64,000 nt of DNA, taken from positions 226,487 through 290,486 of the forward strand of contig NZ_JACSYA010000002.1 in NCBI RefSeq assembly GCF_029870285.1, read 5' to 3'. Shown here piece after piece: positions 7,427 to 16,791 of the stretch. The translations under genes were made by a program, and so were the position numbers. The notes below the pieces were generated by a model. The model was not told the DNA's origin, did not search any database, and saw only the letters and a program-made list of their open reading frames with translations. Each line of letters starts with the position of its first letter. Position 1 is the first letter of the stretch. Source of the DNA: Delftia sp. PS-11 (lineage in GTDB: Bacteria > Pseudomonadota > Gammaproteobacteria > Burkholderiales > Burkholderiaceae_C).

Positions 7427-8101
7427 ATGCGGTTATTGCTGGTTGAAGACGATGCCATGATCGGCGAGGCCGTGCACACGCTGCTGCGCGGCGAAGGCCA
7501 TGTGGTGGACTGGGTGCGCGATGGCCTGCAGGCCGATGCAGCCCTGCGCGCAGGCCCCGGGCAGGGCCATGGCTATGACCTGGTGCTGCTGGACCTGGGC
7601 CTGCCGGGGCAGGACGGGCTGCAGGTGCTGCGCCAGCTGCGTGCGCGCCGCGACCGCACGCCGGTGCTGGTGGCCACGGCCCGCGATGCCGTGCGCGACC
7701 GCATTGCCGGCCTGGATGCCGGGGCGGACGACTACGTGGTCAAGCCCTACGACCTGGACGAGCTGCTCGCTCGGCTGCGCGCGCTGGCGCGCCGCGCATC
7801 AGGTGCCGTGGAGCCGCTGTACGAGCGCGGCGGCGTGCGCCTGAACCCCGCCACGCGCGAGGCCAGTGTCGATGGCTGCGGTGTCGTGCTGTCCGGCCGC
7901 GAGTGGGCGGTGCTGCAGGCGCTGCTGGCGCGGCCCGGCAGCACGCTGTCGCGCCAGCAGATCGAGGACAAACTCTATGGCTGGGGCGACGAGGTCAGCA
8001 GCAACGCCATCGAGGTCTACATTCATGGCCTGCGCAAGAAGCTGGGTGCCGGGCTGATCCTCAATGTGCGCGGCGTGGGCTACATGGTGCCCAAGCCATG
8101 A
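7427..8101 (+). CDS. OmpR/PhoB-family response regulator (QseB/TctD-like)
   Basis: The 224-residue protein has a receiver domain (1-115) with acidic pocket Glu7-Asp8-Asp9, phospho-acceptor Asp56 (LVLLDLGLP) and Lys106 (VVKPYD), followed by a winged-helix DNA-binding domain (about 125-222) ending in the VRGVGYM segment. It is the transcriptional output of the adjacent kinase; the ATGA overlap (8098-8101) shows translational coupling. Closest named groups by eye are QseB, BasR and TctD. Its target genes are not visible; the roadblock/phosphatase genes just upstream are the obvious candidates. Confidence 0.9.
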   Translation: MRLLLVEDDAMIGEAVHTLLRGEGHVVDWVRDGLQADAALRAGPGQGHGYDLVLLDLGLPGQDGLQVLRQLRARRDRTPVLVATARDAVRDRIAGLDAGADDYVVKPYDLDELLARLRALARRASGAVEPLYERGGVRLNPATREASVDGCGVVLSGREWAVLQALLARPGSTLSRQQIEDKLYGWGDEVSSNAIEVYIHGLRKKLGAGLILNVRGVGYMVPKP

Positions 8102-9498
8102 AGGCCCTGCCTGACCGACTGGCCTCCTGGATGCGCGAGCGCCTGCCCGGGGCCCTGGGGGCAAGGCTGCTGCTGTTCATTGGCGCTGCCATCGTGTTCA
8201 CGGCCCTGCTGCAGGGGCTGCTGACCTACCGCAACGCCCTGCTGCAGACCGATATTCTGTTTGACTACCAGATGCAGCAGACCGCTTTCGCGCTGCGTGC
8301 CGGGCTGCCGGTGGATGCGCGCGGCCATCCCGAAGGCACGCCCCCCGAGGATGAAAACCATGACTTCATCGTCCAGGTCTGGACCAATGAAGGGCTGCGC
8401 ATCTTCGAGTCGGCCCTGGGCGCGGCCCTGCCGCAGATGGCCGTGCTGGGCTTTGCCGATGTGCCTGCGCGCGGCACGGTCTACCGCGTGTTTTCGCTGC
8501 AGACACGCTCCCAGGTGATCCAGGTCGCCCAGGACATGCGCGTGCGCCGCGCGCTGGCGCGCGATGCCGCATGGCATGGCCTGCTGCCGATTGCGCTGCT
8601 GGCCCCCGTGCTGGCGCTGGCGGTCTGGTGGGGTGTGCGCCATTCGCTGGCGCCCGTGCAGCGCGTGCGCCGCGAGCTGGCCGTGCGCCAGCCCACCGAT
8701 CTGGCGCCCGTGCCCGCCGATGGCCTGCCAGACGAAGTGCGCCCGCTGGTGGCCGAGTTCAATGCGCTGCTGCAGCGCGTGGCACAGGCCTTCGAGGCCC
8801 AGCAGCATTTCGTGGCCGATGCCGCGCATGAGCTGCGCTCTCCGCTGGCTGCCTTGAATCTTCAGCTGCAGACCTTGCGCCGCGCACCGGACGATGCAGC
8901 CCGTGAAGACGCCGTGCAGCGCCTGGCCCAGGGGCTGGAGCGCGCCACGCGCCTGGTCGAGCAATTGCTGGCACTGGCGCGGCAGGAAGCCCGGCAGGCG
9001 GCTGCACAGACGCTGCCCCTGGTGGATCTGGGCGATGTCGTCACCCAGGCCCTTGCCGACACGGCGGTGGCCGCGCAGCAGCGCGGCCTGGACATGGGCA
9101 TCAGCGAGTCGCCCGCGCTGCAGCAGCCGTTTGCCGTGCCCGGCGATGCCCATGCCCTGCAGATGCTGGTGCGCAACCTGCTCGACAACGCCATCAAGTA
9201 TGTGCCCGAGGGCGGCCGCGTCGATGTGGGCTGGCGCAGCGATGCGGCAGGCCGGGCCCTGATCGTGGAAGACTCGGGGCCCGGTATTCCCCAGGAGCAG
9301 CGCCCGCAGGTGCTGCGGCGCTTCGTGCGGGGACCGTCCGCCAGCCAGCAGGCCGGCGGCAGCGGCCTGGGCCTGGCCATCGTGCAGACCATTGCCGAAC
9401 GCCATGGCGCCCGCCTGCTGCTGGACCGCTCCCCCTCGCTGGCGGGGCTGCGGGTGCAGATTGTCTGGCAGGCGGCTGTCACTGTAGCAGGCGAATAA
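8098..9498 (+). CDS. Sensor histidine kinase (QseC/TctE-like)
   Basis: The 466-residue inner-membrane kinase has transmembrane segments at about 22-43 and 160-180 enclosing a periplasmic sensor of some 115 residues, a HAMP-like connector, the H-box AHELRSPL with His244, and an ATP-binding domain with N-box (NLLDNAIKY), G1 (DSGPGIP) and G2 (GSGLGLAIV). Start set at ATG 8098, which overlaps the regulator stop; a longer reading upstream would run inside the regulator gene. The signal is unknown. The kinase probably responds to a small periplasmic ligand, as in the QseC/TctE group. Confidence 0.9.
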   Translation: MKALPDRLASWMRERLPGALGARLLLFIGAAIVFTALLQGLLTYRNALLQTDILFDYQMQQTAFALRAGLPVDARGHPEGTPPEDENHDFIVQVWTNEGLRIFESALGAALPQMAVLGFADVPARGTVYRVFSLQTRSQVIQVAQDMRVRRALARDAAWHGLLPIALLAPVLALAVWWGVRHSLAPVQRVRRELAVRQPTDLAPVPADGLPDEVRPLVAEFNALLQRVAQAFEAQQHFVADAAHELRSPLAALNLQLQTLRRAPDDAAREDAVQRLAQGLERATRLVEQLLALARQEARQAAAQTLPLVDLGDVVTQALADTAVAAQQRGLDMGISESPALQQPFAVPGDAHALQMLVRNLLDNAIKYVPEGGRVDVGWRSDAAGRALIVEDSGPGIPQEQRPQVLRRFVRGPSASQQAGGSGLGLAIVQTIAERHGARLLLDRSPSLAGLRVQIVWQAAVTVAGE

Positions 9499-9613
9499 CA
9501 ACCATCGCCCAGGCATTACCGTGTCCGGTACACAATGCTCACAGCGCGCTATTTCCCCGCGTGGCGTGCGCAATCACCCCTGCCGTTTTCAGAAATCACA
9601 AGAGGTCCTTGCC

Positions 9614-10645
9614 ATGGAGTCCGTTGTTCAGCGCCTGTCCCAGTCCCTGGCCCAGGCGCAATCGCTGGAAGAACTCACGCGCCCGATGCTGCAGATGCTG
9701 GAGGAAGCCACGCAGCTGGCCTCTACCTACCTGACCACGGTCGATGAGGCAAAGGGTGTCCAGCAGGTGCTGTTCGCGCGCAATGCGCAGCAGATGCAGA
9801 TTCCCGAAGGTCTGGTCGTCCCCTGGGGCGATACGCTGTGCAAACGGGCCATTGACGAGGGCCGCATGTACACGCCCGATGTCGGCCAGTGCTGGGGTGA
9901 CTCCGAAGCCGCGCGCGAGCTGGGCATACGCACCTATGCGAGTGCGCCTGTGCGCTTTTCCGATGGCCGGCTCTACGGCACGCTGTGTGCCGCCAGCGAC
10001 AAGCCCATGCCCGTGGGCCTGGAAGCGCAAAGCATGCTGAGCCTGTTTGCCAAGATACTTTCCGAGCGCCTGGAGCGCGAGCAGCTCATCGTCACGCTGA
10101 AGCAGCGCAACCAGGAACTGGCGGCCATGGCCCTGCTCGACCCGCTCACAGGCGTGCCCAACCGCCGCTGCCTGACCGAAGAGCTGCAGCGCCTGATCGC
10201 CCGGTGCGCGCGCAGCCAGGAGTGGGTGGTGGTCGGCTTCGTGGACATGGACCATTTCAAGCGGGTCAACGACGTATATGGCCATGATGCTGGCGATGCG
10301 CTGCTGTGCGCGATGAGCGAGCGGCTGACTGCCAGCGTGCGCAGCAGTGACATGCTGGCGCGTTTCGGCGGTGACGAGTTCGTGCTCATCGGCGTCGGGC
10401 CGCTGCTCGGCGACGATGCTGACGCGGTTGCGTGCGACCTGCAGCAGCGCCTGACGGCCGCATCGGCATTCCAGCTCGACCTGCCCGATGGCCGCTCGCT
10501 GGACTACAGCGGCGCCAGTGTCGGCGTGGTGTGCCTGCGCGCCGATGCCACAGATGCCGGCGATGCCCTGCAAAAAGCCGACGCCGCCATGTACCGCGTG
10601 AAGCTGGCGCGCACAGGCGCCAAGGGGCAGTCGGCCCTGCACTGA
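9614..10645 (+). CDS. GAF-GGDEF diguanylate cyclase
   Basis: The 343-residue cytosolic protein has a GAF-type sensor (about 15-155, with CWGDSEAARELGI and YGTLCAAS segments) and a GGDEF domain (170-335). The active-site motif GGDEF is intact at 252-256, and the inhibitory I-site RSSD sits at 243-246, five residues upstream, so product feedback inhibition is expected. It makes cyclic di-GMP from two GTP. The ATG at 9614 is chosen, with AAGAGG upstream; the region before it is not conserved-looking. It follows the two-component pair by 115 bases and is probably transcribed separately or by readthrough. The ligand of the GAF domain is unknown. Confidence 0.9.
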   Translation: MESVVQRLSQSLAQAQSLEELTRPMLQMLEEATQLASTYLTTVDEAKGVQQVLFARNAQQMQIPEGLVVPWGDTLCKRAIDEGRMYTPDVGQCWGDSEAARELGIRTYASAPVRFSDGRLYGTLCAASDKPMPVGLEAQSMLSLFAKILSERLEREQLIVTLKQRNQELAAMALLDPLTGVPNRRCLTEELQRLIARCARSQEWVVVGFVDMDHFKRVNDVYGHDAGDALLCAMSERLTASVRSSDMLARFGGDEFVLIGVGPLLGDDADAVACDLQQRLTAASAFQLDLPDGRSLDYSGASVGVVCLRADATDAGDALQKADAAMYRVKLARTGAKGQSALH

Positions 10646-10652
10646 GCGCGCC

Positions 10653-10877
10653 TCAGCCCTGGTGCAGCCTTTTCATCAGGCCGCGCCGGGCCATGCGCAG
10701 GGCGCGCGCATCGGCATCGGCGCGGCTGCCGCAGGGCTCGTCGTCGGAGACGGCATCGAGCGCAGTGCCTGTGGCGGCATCCTCCAGCCGTGCGCAGGGC
10801 ATCCACTGGCCAGGCTGTGACGGGTTTTCAAAGGAGTCTGGCGTGATGCGCACGCCCATGTAGAGATGGCTTTGCAT
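10653..10877 (-). CDS. Small hypothetical protein
   Basis: A 74-residue reading frame convergent with the cyclase gene, seven bases apart. It begins MQSHLYMGVRITPDSFENP and ends in a basic tail (RMARRGLMKRLHQG). Charge and codon pattern look coding rather than random, but no family is recognised and no strong ribosome site precedes the ATG. Its start faces the end of the aldo/keto reductase gene about 110 bases away. Confidence 0.45.
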   Translation of the reverse strand: MQSHLYMGVRITPDSFENPSQPGQWMPCARLEDAATGTALDAVSDDEPCGSRADADARALRMARRGLMKRLHQG

Positions 10878-10987
10878 GGCTGTACATGCTACCCCTATGG
10901 TAGTGCGCACCTGCATCTCCAGCCAGTCTGTGGCGTTGCAGCAGAACCAGCCTCTGTCCCGTTGGCGCCGGGCGGCCTGTGCACGGA

Positions 10988-12004
10988 TCAGGCGGCTGCC
11001 GTGAAGGGCACGCGGCCCTCGACGGGATGCCCAGGGTCGGTGAAGCCCGGCGTGGAGGGGTGGCCGGCGGCCACCAGGCGGTCCACCAGGGCTTCGTCCT
11101 CGGCGGTGAAGCGGTATTCCAGCGCTTTCACATAGCCTTCCCACTGCTCGGGCGTGCGCGGCCCTGCGATGGCCGAGGTCACCAGCCGGTTGTTGAGCAC
11201 CCAGGCCACGGCGAAGTCGGTGGTGCTGATGCCGCGCTCGGCCGTGTGGCGGCGGATCTGCTCGGCGATGTCCAGCGATTCGGGGCGCCATTCGGTCTCC
11301 AGCAGGCGCTTGTCCTTGCGCGCCGCGCGCGAGCCGGCTTCTGGCTCGGCGCCTGCGGGGTACTTGGCGGTCAGCACGCCGCGCGCCAGCGGGCTGTAGG
11401 AGACCACGCCCAATCCATAGGCTGCTGCTGCGGGCAGCTGCTCTGCCTCTGCCGTGCGGTTGACGATGTTGTAGAGCGGCTGGCTTGCGATGGGGCGGTC
11501 GATGCCTTCAGCATCGGCCAGATGGGAGACTTGCGCGATGCGCCAGCCACGGAAGTTGGAGACGCCGAAGTAGCGCAGCTTGCCTGCGCGGATCAGGTCC
11601 CCGATGGCGCGCACGGCCTCTTCCAGCGGCGCATCGAAGTCTGCGCGGTGAAAGTACAGCAGATCAATGTAGTCTGTGCCCAGGCGGCGCAGGCTGGCTT
11701 CCACGGACTCGATGATCCACTTGCGCGAGGTGCCCCGGCGGTTGGGGCCTTCGCCCAGCGGATTGCCGAACTTGGTGGCCAGCACCCAGTCGTCGCGGTG
11801 GGCCCGGATGCCCCGGCCCACGACTTCCTCGGTCACGCCTTTCTGGTAGACATCGGCCGTATCGATGAAGTTGATGCCCTGGCTGCGCGCGCGCGCGATG
11901 ATGGCGTGGGACGTGGCCTCATCGGTGGGGCCTCCGAACATCATGGTGCCCAGTGCGAGGCGGGAGACTTTCAGGCCGCTGCGGCCCAGGTAACGGTAGC
12001 TCAT
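10988..12004 (-). CDS. Aldo/keto reductase
   Basis: The 338-residue TIM-barrel oxidoreductase has the catalytic tetrad in order: Asp and Tyr in DTADVYQKG (about 48-55), Lys in ATKFG (about 80) and His in LLYFHRADF (about 120), with the C-terminal NADPH-binding segment SAIAGPRTPEQ. It reduces carbonyl substrates with NADPH. ATG at 12004 is four bases after the stop of a severed ABC-transporter gene (12009-12149), the spacing of an old operon. The longer frame upstream is only a shadow of that remnant. Substrate unknown. Confidence 0.9.
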   Translation of the reverse strand: MSYRYLGRSGLKVSRLALGTMMFGGPTDEATSHAIIARARSQGINFIDTADVYQKGVTEEVVGRGIRAHRDDWVLATKFGNPLGEGPNRRGTSRKWIIESVEASLRRLGTDYIDLLYFHRADFDAPLEEAVRAIGDLIRAGKLRYFGVSNFRGWRIAQVSHLADAEGIDRPIASQPLYNIVNRTAEAEQLPAAAAYGLGVVSYSPLARGVLTAKYPAGAEPEAGSRAARKDKRLLETEWRPESLDIAEQIRRHTAERGISTTDFAVAWVLNNRLVTSAIAGPRTPEQWEGYVKALEYRFTAEDEALVDRLVAAGHPSTPGFTDPGHPVEGRVPFTAAA

Positions 12005-12008
12005 GGAG

Positions 12009-12149
12009 TCAGCTTTCTGCTTGCGTGGCGGTGAAGGGGACAGGGGTGCGCGCTGGCACACGGGCGGGCGCCTGCACCACCGCCTCCTCGGGGTGGTGGC
12101 AGGCCACGAAGTGGCCGTCTGCCGCGCGCTCCAGGGCTGGCTTCTGCGC
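12009..12149 (-). pseudogene. 3' remnant of an oligopeptide ABC transporter ATPase gene
   Basis: On the minus strand 46 codons and a stop encode QKPALERAADGHFVACHHPE and a Pro-rich tail. The pattern Ala-Leu...Gly-His-Phe-Val-Ala-Cys-His is the characteristic extreme C-terminus of OppD/OppF/DppD/DppF ATPases. No start codon is available: an in-frame TAA lies four codons upstream of the recognisable part, and the Walker motifs are absent. The rest of the gene has been deleted, together with any permease genes. The aldo/keto reductase starts four bases after the stop, indicating a former operon. Confidence 0.7.
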
Positions 12150-12241
12150 AGTCCCCCGGGCACTTTATCCGTCCAAAGTGCGCAAGGCGCTGCACCGCCT
12201 CATGTACGATGCCAGGATCAATAATCTGAAAGGGAGAGGCA

Positions 12242-12475
12242 ATGCCCGGAACGACGATCTTTGAACCTGGCTCGCAAACGGACTGCGCGGCATTTCTGTC
12301 GTCGGCGACAGAGCCCGTGTTCCAGGTGGGAGACGTGATTTATGTGGGCAGCGGCTCCAGGCGCCTGCGTGTCAAGTCGGTGGAGTATGTGCTGATGGTC
12401 ACCCGCAGCCCGACCGGCCCCAATGGCGACGTTGCGGGACGGATGATCCATACGCAGGAAGCGCCAGCGCCCTGA
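12242..12475 (+). CDS. Small hypothetical protein
   Basis: A 77-residue frame with a good ribosome site (GGGAGAGG) just before the ATG. The middle reads as a small beta-rich domain (FQVGDVIYVGSGSRRLRVKSVEYVLMVTRS). No family is recognised. It stands between the ABC-transporter remnant and the catabolic cluster, convergent with the nitronate monooxygenase-like gene. The clear ribosome site is the main reason to accept it. Confidence 0.5.
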   Translation: MPGTTIFEPGSQTDCAAFLSSATEPVFQVGDVIYVGSGSRRLRVKSVEYVLMVTRSPTGPNGDVAGRMIHTQEAPAP

Positions 12476-12489
12476 CAGTCGCGGGCGTT

Positions 12490-13434
12490 TCAGGCTCCGC
12501 CCGCGTATTCACGTGCCAACTGCGCCACCAGCGTGGCCACGGTCGGGGCCTCGCGCACACCCGACACCGAGTGGCCGGCGCTCCAGATGTCAGTCCAGCG
12601 CTGGTTGGGTGCGGGGTCTGCTCCGCCGCCATAGCGGCGCCGCGCCTCCTGCACGGTGACATTCTCGTCCAGCGTCGCTACATCGATGCCCAGCCGCTCG
12701 GCCGATGGGCGCAGAAAGCTGGCCGGCAAGCCGGTGAAGGCGCGTGTCAGCAGCACGTCGTCCAGGCTGCTGTCGATCAGCATCTGCCGATAGGCGTCGC
12801 TGGCCAGGCTCTCGCGTGCCGCGATGAACCGTGTGCCCATGGACCCCAGGTCGCAGCCCAGCGTGCGGGCTGCGCGCAATGCCACGCCGTCGGACATGCC
12901 GCCAGCCAGCACCAGGGGCCCATCGAATACATCGCGCACTGCGCGCACGAAGGCGAAAGGATTGGCCCAGCCCGTATGGCCACCGGCGCCGGCGGTCAGC
13001 AGCACCAGTCCGTCCACGCCCGAATCGATCGCGCGCAGCGCATGGTGCAGCGATGCTACGTCGGCAAATACACGGCAGCCCGCTGCATGCAGCTTCGGCA
13101 CCACGGCTGCGGGCGAGCCGACGCTGGTGATGACCATCTGCGCGTTGTGCCGCGCGATCACTTCGACTTCGGCCATCACCTGCGCCGGATCGCGCCGCAT
13201 GATGAGGTTGGGGCAATAGGGGGCTGTGCTGCCGAGGGCTGCGCCAGCCTCCTCATCCAGCCGCGTCAGCCAGGCATCGAACTCTTCGAGTGTGCGGCAA
13301 TTGGCGGTGGGGAAGGCGCCGATCACGCCTGCAGCGCATGCGGCCGACACCAGTTCAATGCCGGAGATGCGCAGCATCGGCGCAGCGATCACGGGCAGTG
13401 CCAGACGGTCCAGGAAGGCAAGGGATGTGCTCAT
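12490..13434 (-). CDS. Nitronate monooxygenase-like flavoprotein
   Basis: The 314-residue protein has the FMN-binding TIM-barrel of the 2-nitropropane dioxygenase/nitronate monooxygenase group: LPVIAAPMLRISG at 10-22, the LLTAGAGGHTGW phosphate-binding loop near 135-146 and LVLAGGMSDG near 170. Relatives oxidise nitronates, but many family members in acyl-CoA clusters act as flavin reductases or enoyl reductases. Start taken at ATG 13434. It is the last gene of the minus-strand catabolic operon, so a role on the same substrate is likely. Confidence 0.8.
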   Translation of the reverse strand: MSTSLAFLDRLALPVIAAPMLRISGIELVSAACAAGVIGAFPTANCRTLEEFDAWLTRLDEEAGAALGSTAPYCPNLIMRRDPAQVMAEVEVIARHNAQMVITSVGSPAAVVPKLHAAGCRVFADVASLHHALRAIDSGVDGLVLLTAGAGGHTGWANPFAFVRAVRDVFDGPLVLAGGMSDGVALRAARTLGCDLGSMGTRFIAARESLASDAYRQMLIDSSLDDVLLTRAFTGLPASFLRPSAERLGIDVATLDENVTVQEARRRYGGGADPAPNQRWTDIWSAGHSVSGVREAPTVATLVAQLAREYAGGA

Positions 13435-13511
13435 GGCAGAGTTTCTGTGGGTAAGAAAGAGGGCGGTGATGCCGTGCACCACCGTCCGGCCGCCGTGTCA
13501 GGCGGGGGAAC

Positions 13512-14621
13512 TCACCATCGCTGGTGGCGCGCATTGTCCAGCGCTGGTGCTTCGGCCTCGGCCTGCTGGTCCATGCCGGCCAGGTCCACGGGGTACCGCA
13601 CCAGCGACAGCGGCTTGTCGCCCACAAAACGTCCTCGCTGCACGAACTGCGGCAGTGCAGCCAGGTCTGCGGGCGCAACCACTGGCGCGACCGGCAAATC
13701 GTGGTGCGACAGGCGCTCGAAAGCCTCGCCGGCATCCTCGCTGGCGAGCTGCTCGCCGATGCGGGCATTGATCGCCTGCGCTTGCGCCTTGCGCGCGCGC
13801 AAATGGCGATAAGCCTCCCCGGCAAAGACCCCCATGTCCAGCACCTGGCAAAGCCGCGCCCAGAAGTGATCTTCCAGCGCCGCGAGCGAAAGGTATTGCC
13901 CGTCGCGGCAGCGGAAGGCGCCATAGGCCGGCTTGAGCAGCGCAGCCTGGCGCTGCGCGTCCAGATCAAAAGCCTCTTCGGCGCGGTAGGCCCCCAGCCG
14001 CGGGTTCATCCAGTGCAGCGCGCAGTCGGCCAGAGCCACATCCAGATGCTGGCCCTGGCCGCTCGACTGGCGCTGCAGCAGTGCGGCCAGCGTCGAAGAC
14101 AGGGCATACATGCCGCCGCACAGATCGGCCACCGGCAGGCCGAAGTTCAGGGCCGGCGGCCCCTCGGGCTCGCCTGAAACGCCAAGCACGCCTGCCGCCG
14201 CCAGATAGTTGATGTCATGGCCGGGCAGACCGGCCCATGGGCCATCCTGCCCGTAGCCGCTCAGGGACACGTAGACCAATCGCGGGCAGCTCTCGCGCAG
14301 GCTGGCATAGTCCAGCCCCAGGCGGACCATGACACCTGGGCGGTAGGACTCGACCAGTACATCGGCCTCGGCCACCAGTGTGCGGATGCGCGCGCGCTGC
14401 TCCTCGTCCTTGAGGTCGGCCAGCAGGCTGAGCTTGCCACGGTTGACTGCATCGAATCCGCCCGGTCCCATGCGGCGCGCGTTGTCGCCATGGGGAGGCC
14501 GCTCGATCTTGAGGACACGCGCCCCCATCTGCGCAAGACTTTGCGTGAAAAAGGGGCCGGGGAGCAGTTCACTGAAATCGATGACCTTGATGCCGGCCAG
14601 CGGAGGCGCTACGGCGCTCAT
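13512..14621 (-). CDS. CaiB/BaiF family protein, alpha-methylacyl-CoA racemase-like
   Basis: The 369-residue class III CoA-transferase fold protein carries GIKVIDFSELLPGP at the N-terminus, RPGVMVRLGLDY near 95 and GHDINYLAAAGVL near 153-165; the Asp in HDINY is the catalytic one. GHDINYL and the DLCGGMYA region match alpha-methylacyl-CoA racemase more than formyl-CoA transferase. That enzyme inverts 2-methyl branched acyl-CoA between R and S so that acyl-CoA dehydrogenase can act. Its start overlaps the stop of the ligase gene (ATGA at 14618-14621). CoA transfer to an acid is the alternative activity. Confidence 0.85.
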   Translation of the reverse strand: MSAVAPPLAGIKVIDFSELLPGPFFTQSLAQMGARVLKIERPPHGDNARRMGPGGFDAVNRGKLSLLADLKDEEQRARIRTLVAEADVLVESYRPGVMVRLGLDYASLRESCPRLVYVSLSGYGQDGPWAGLPGHDINYLAAAGVLGVSGEPEGPPALNFGLPVADLCGGMYALSSTLAALLQRQSSGQGQHLDVALADCALHWMNPRLGAYRAEEAFDLDAQRQAALLKPAYGAFRCRDGQYLSLAALEDHFWARLCQVLDMGVFAGEAYRHLRARKAQAQAINARIGEQLASEDAGEAFERLSHHDLPVAPVVAPADLAALPQFVQRGRFVGDKPLSLVRYPVDLAGMDQQAEAEAPALDNARHQRW

Positions 14622-16762
14622 GCGTGGCTCCTCTCCAGAATCACCGCGTCCAGGGGCAAAGCGCCCTGGCCCTCGGCTCCGACCCAGATCGGGTTCAGAT
14701 CCATCTCCTCCAGGGTGGCGGCATGCGCCATCACGAAATCCGACACGGCCAGCAGCAACTGCTGCAGCGCCGCGATGTCGGCCGGGGACCGGCCCCGTGC
14801 GCCGGTCAGCAGGGGCAGGCAGCGCATCTCGTGCACCATGTCGGCCGCATCCTGCGGCGTGAGCGGCAGCAGCCGCCGCGTGACATCGCGCAGGATTTCG
14901 ACATAAATGCCGCCCAGCCCGAAGGTCATGACATGGCCGAATACCGGGTCGCGCGTGACACCGGCCATGAGCTCGATGCCGCCGCGCGGTGCCATCTTCT
15001 CGATGAGCAGCCCGTCAATGGCCGCATCCGGCTTATGGTGCGCCACCGACGCCATGATCTGGTCCCAGGCCGCCTCCACGCTGGCGCCATCCTCCAGGCC
15101 CACGCGCACGCCTCCGATATCGGATTTGTGGACGATATCGGCGCTTGCGATCTTGGCGACCACCGGGTAGCCCATGGCATCTGCCAGCCGGCGCGCCTGT
15201 TCACGGCTGCTGGCCACATCTGCGGGCAGCAGCGCGATGCCTGCCTGCCGAAGGCGCCGCTTGGCCTCGAACTCGGGCAGGCTCTCGATGCGTGCCGTGG
15301 CCTGCACGGCAGCGGCTGCGGCGGCTGCTGGCGGGCGGCGCAGTGCCGTGCCTGCATGGCTGCGCTGCCAGCGGCCCCACTGCACCCAGCGGCGGATCGC
15401 TGCGACAGCCTTGCCCACCGATCGCGGCGGCGCAAAGCCGCCAGCGACCAGCATGCGGTAGCCTTCGCCCAGGCGGTCGCTCATCCAGATCGGCACGATC
15501 GGCGTGGTGCAGCGCTGCTGCGCTGCAATGATGGTCTGCGCCATGCGGATGGTGGTTTCCCCATATTCCAGCGCAATCGGTGCGATGACACAGCCCAGAT
15601 GGGGATCTGCGGCCACCGTGCCCAGCGTCTGCTCGATCAGCTGTGCATCGCTGAGGATGGCGGCCGTGGTGTCCACCGGGTTGCCGATGGCCGCGTAATC
15701 GGGCAGCCGCTCGCGCAGCACCTGGGTGGTCTCAGGGGCGAATTCAGCCAGCGTCAGGCCGGCCGTGCCCACGGCATCGGCGGTCAAGGCCGCCGTGCCG
15801 CCCGAGGAGCAGTAAATGCCGATACCCTCCTGCGTGCCCGGCAGTGCGCGGGCGAACAGCCATGCGGTGTCCACCAGCTCATCGATATCGTCCACCTCGA
15901 TCACGCCGTACTGGCGGAACACGGCGCTGTTGACCTCGGCCGAACCGGTGAGCGATGCCGTGTGCGACTGCGCGGCTCGCCGGCCATACTCCGACTTGCC
16001 CACCTTCAGCGCAATCACCGGCTTGCCGTTTTCCGCCGCGCAGCGCAGCGCGGCCAGAAAGCGCGGGCCGTCCTTGATGCCTTCGAGCAAGGTGACGATG
16101 ACCTTGATGTCAGGCGCTGTCGCCATGTACTGAATGAAATCGGCCACCTGCAGGTCCACCTCATTGCCGGTGGATGCCCACAAGCCAATGCCGATGCCGC
16201 GCTCCATGGCCTGCATCACATTGCGCCCCAGGCCGCCACCCTGCGTGGCCAGCCCGATGGGGCCCTTGACCAGATCGTGCGGGAACGAGGGCGAGAAGGT
16301 CATGCCCAGCCCTTGGTTGACGTTGGTCAGCCCGGGGCAGTTGGGGCCGTAGATGCGCATGCCGGAGGCTGCGGCGATTTCCTTGAGCTGCGCTTCGGCG
16401 CGCTCGCCCTCGGCACCGGCTTCGCCGAAGCCGGAGGTCAGGATGATGGCGAAGGGCACACGCCGCGCCGCGCACTCCTGCACCACGCTCAGGGCATTGG
16501 CCGCCGGCACGGCAATCACGGCCACATCGGGTGTTTCGGGCAGACTGGCAACGCTGGGCCAGCAGCGCCGGCCGCGCAGTTCGGTCTTGGTCGGGTTGAC
16601 GAGGTAGAGCTCGCCACTGAGCGTCGAGTGATCGATCAGGTTGGAGAGTGTGCGTCCGCCGATGCTCTGGGGCCGGTCGGAGGCGCCCACCAGGGCGATG
16701 AAGCGGGGATGGATCAGGCGCGACAGGTCGCTGTGGGCCATGCTGGGGGTGGTGGTTGGCAT
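14618..16762 (-). CDS. NDP-forming acyl-CoA ligase (fused alpha-beta)
   Basis: The 714-residue protein contains a CoA-binding Rossmann domain (15-140, IALVGASDRPQSIGGR), a succinyl-CoA ligase-like domain (150-450) with the phospho-His motif SHTASLTGS, a low-complexity Ala linker near 485 and a C-terminal ATP-grasp domain (495-705, GYPVVAKIASADIVHKSDIGGV). It should activate a carboxylic acid to its CoA thioester with ATP or GTP, the entry step of this pathway. ATG 16762 follows a GGGAAAG ribosome site; Met at 16741 is an alternative. It overlaps the racemase-like gene and follows the acyl-CoA dehydrogenase gene by 29 bases, so all are co-transcribed. Confidence 0.88.
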   Translation of the reverse strand: MPTTTPSMAHSDLSRLIHPRFIALVGASDRPQSIGGRTLSNLIDHSTLSGELYLVNPTKTELRGRRCWPSVASLPETPDVAVIAVPAANALSVVQECAARRVPFAIILTSGFGEAGAEGERAEAQLKEIAAASGMRIYGPNCPGLTNVNQGLGMTFSPSFPHDLVKGPIGLATQGGGLGRNVMQAMERGIGIGLWASTGNEVDLQVADFIQYMATAPDIKVIVTLLEGIKDGPRFLAALRCAAENGKPVIALKVGKSEYGRRAAQSHTASLTGSAEVNSAVFRQYGVIEVDDIDELVDTAWLFARALPGTQEGIGIYCSSGGTAALTADAVGTAGLTLAEFAPETTQVLRERLPDYAAIGNPVDTTAAILSDAQLIEQTLGTVAADPHLGCVIAPIALEYGETTIRMAQTIIAAQQRCTTPIVPIWMSDRLGEGYRMLVAGGFAPPRSVGKAVAAIRRWVQWGRWQRSHAGTALRRPPAAAAAAAVQATARIESLPEFEAKRRLRQAGIALLPADVASSREQARRLADAMGYPVVAKIASADIVHKSDIGGVRVGLEDGASVEAAWDQIMASVAHHKPDAAIDGLLIEKMAPRGGIELMAGVTRDPVFGHVMTFGLGGIYVEILRDVTRRLLPLTPQDAADMVHEMRCLPLLTGARGRSPADIAALQQLLLAVSDFVMAHAATLEEMDLNPIWVGAEGQGALPLDAVILERSHA

Positions 16763-16791
16763 GTGGGCACTTTCCCGTGGTTGCTCGGGGC

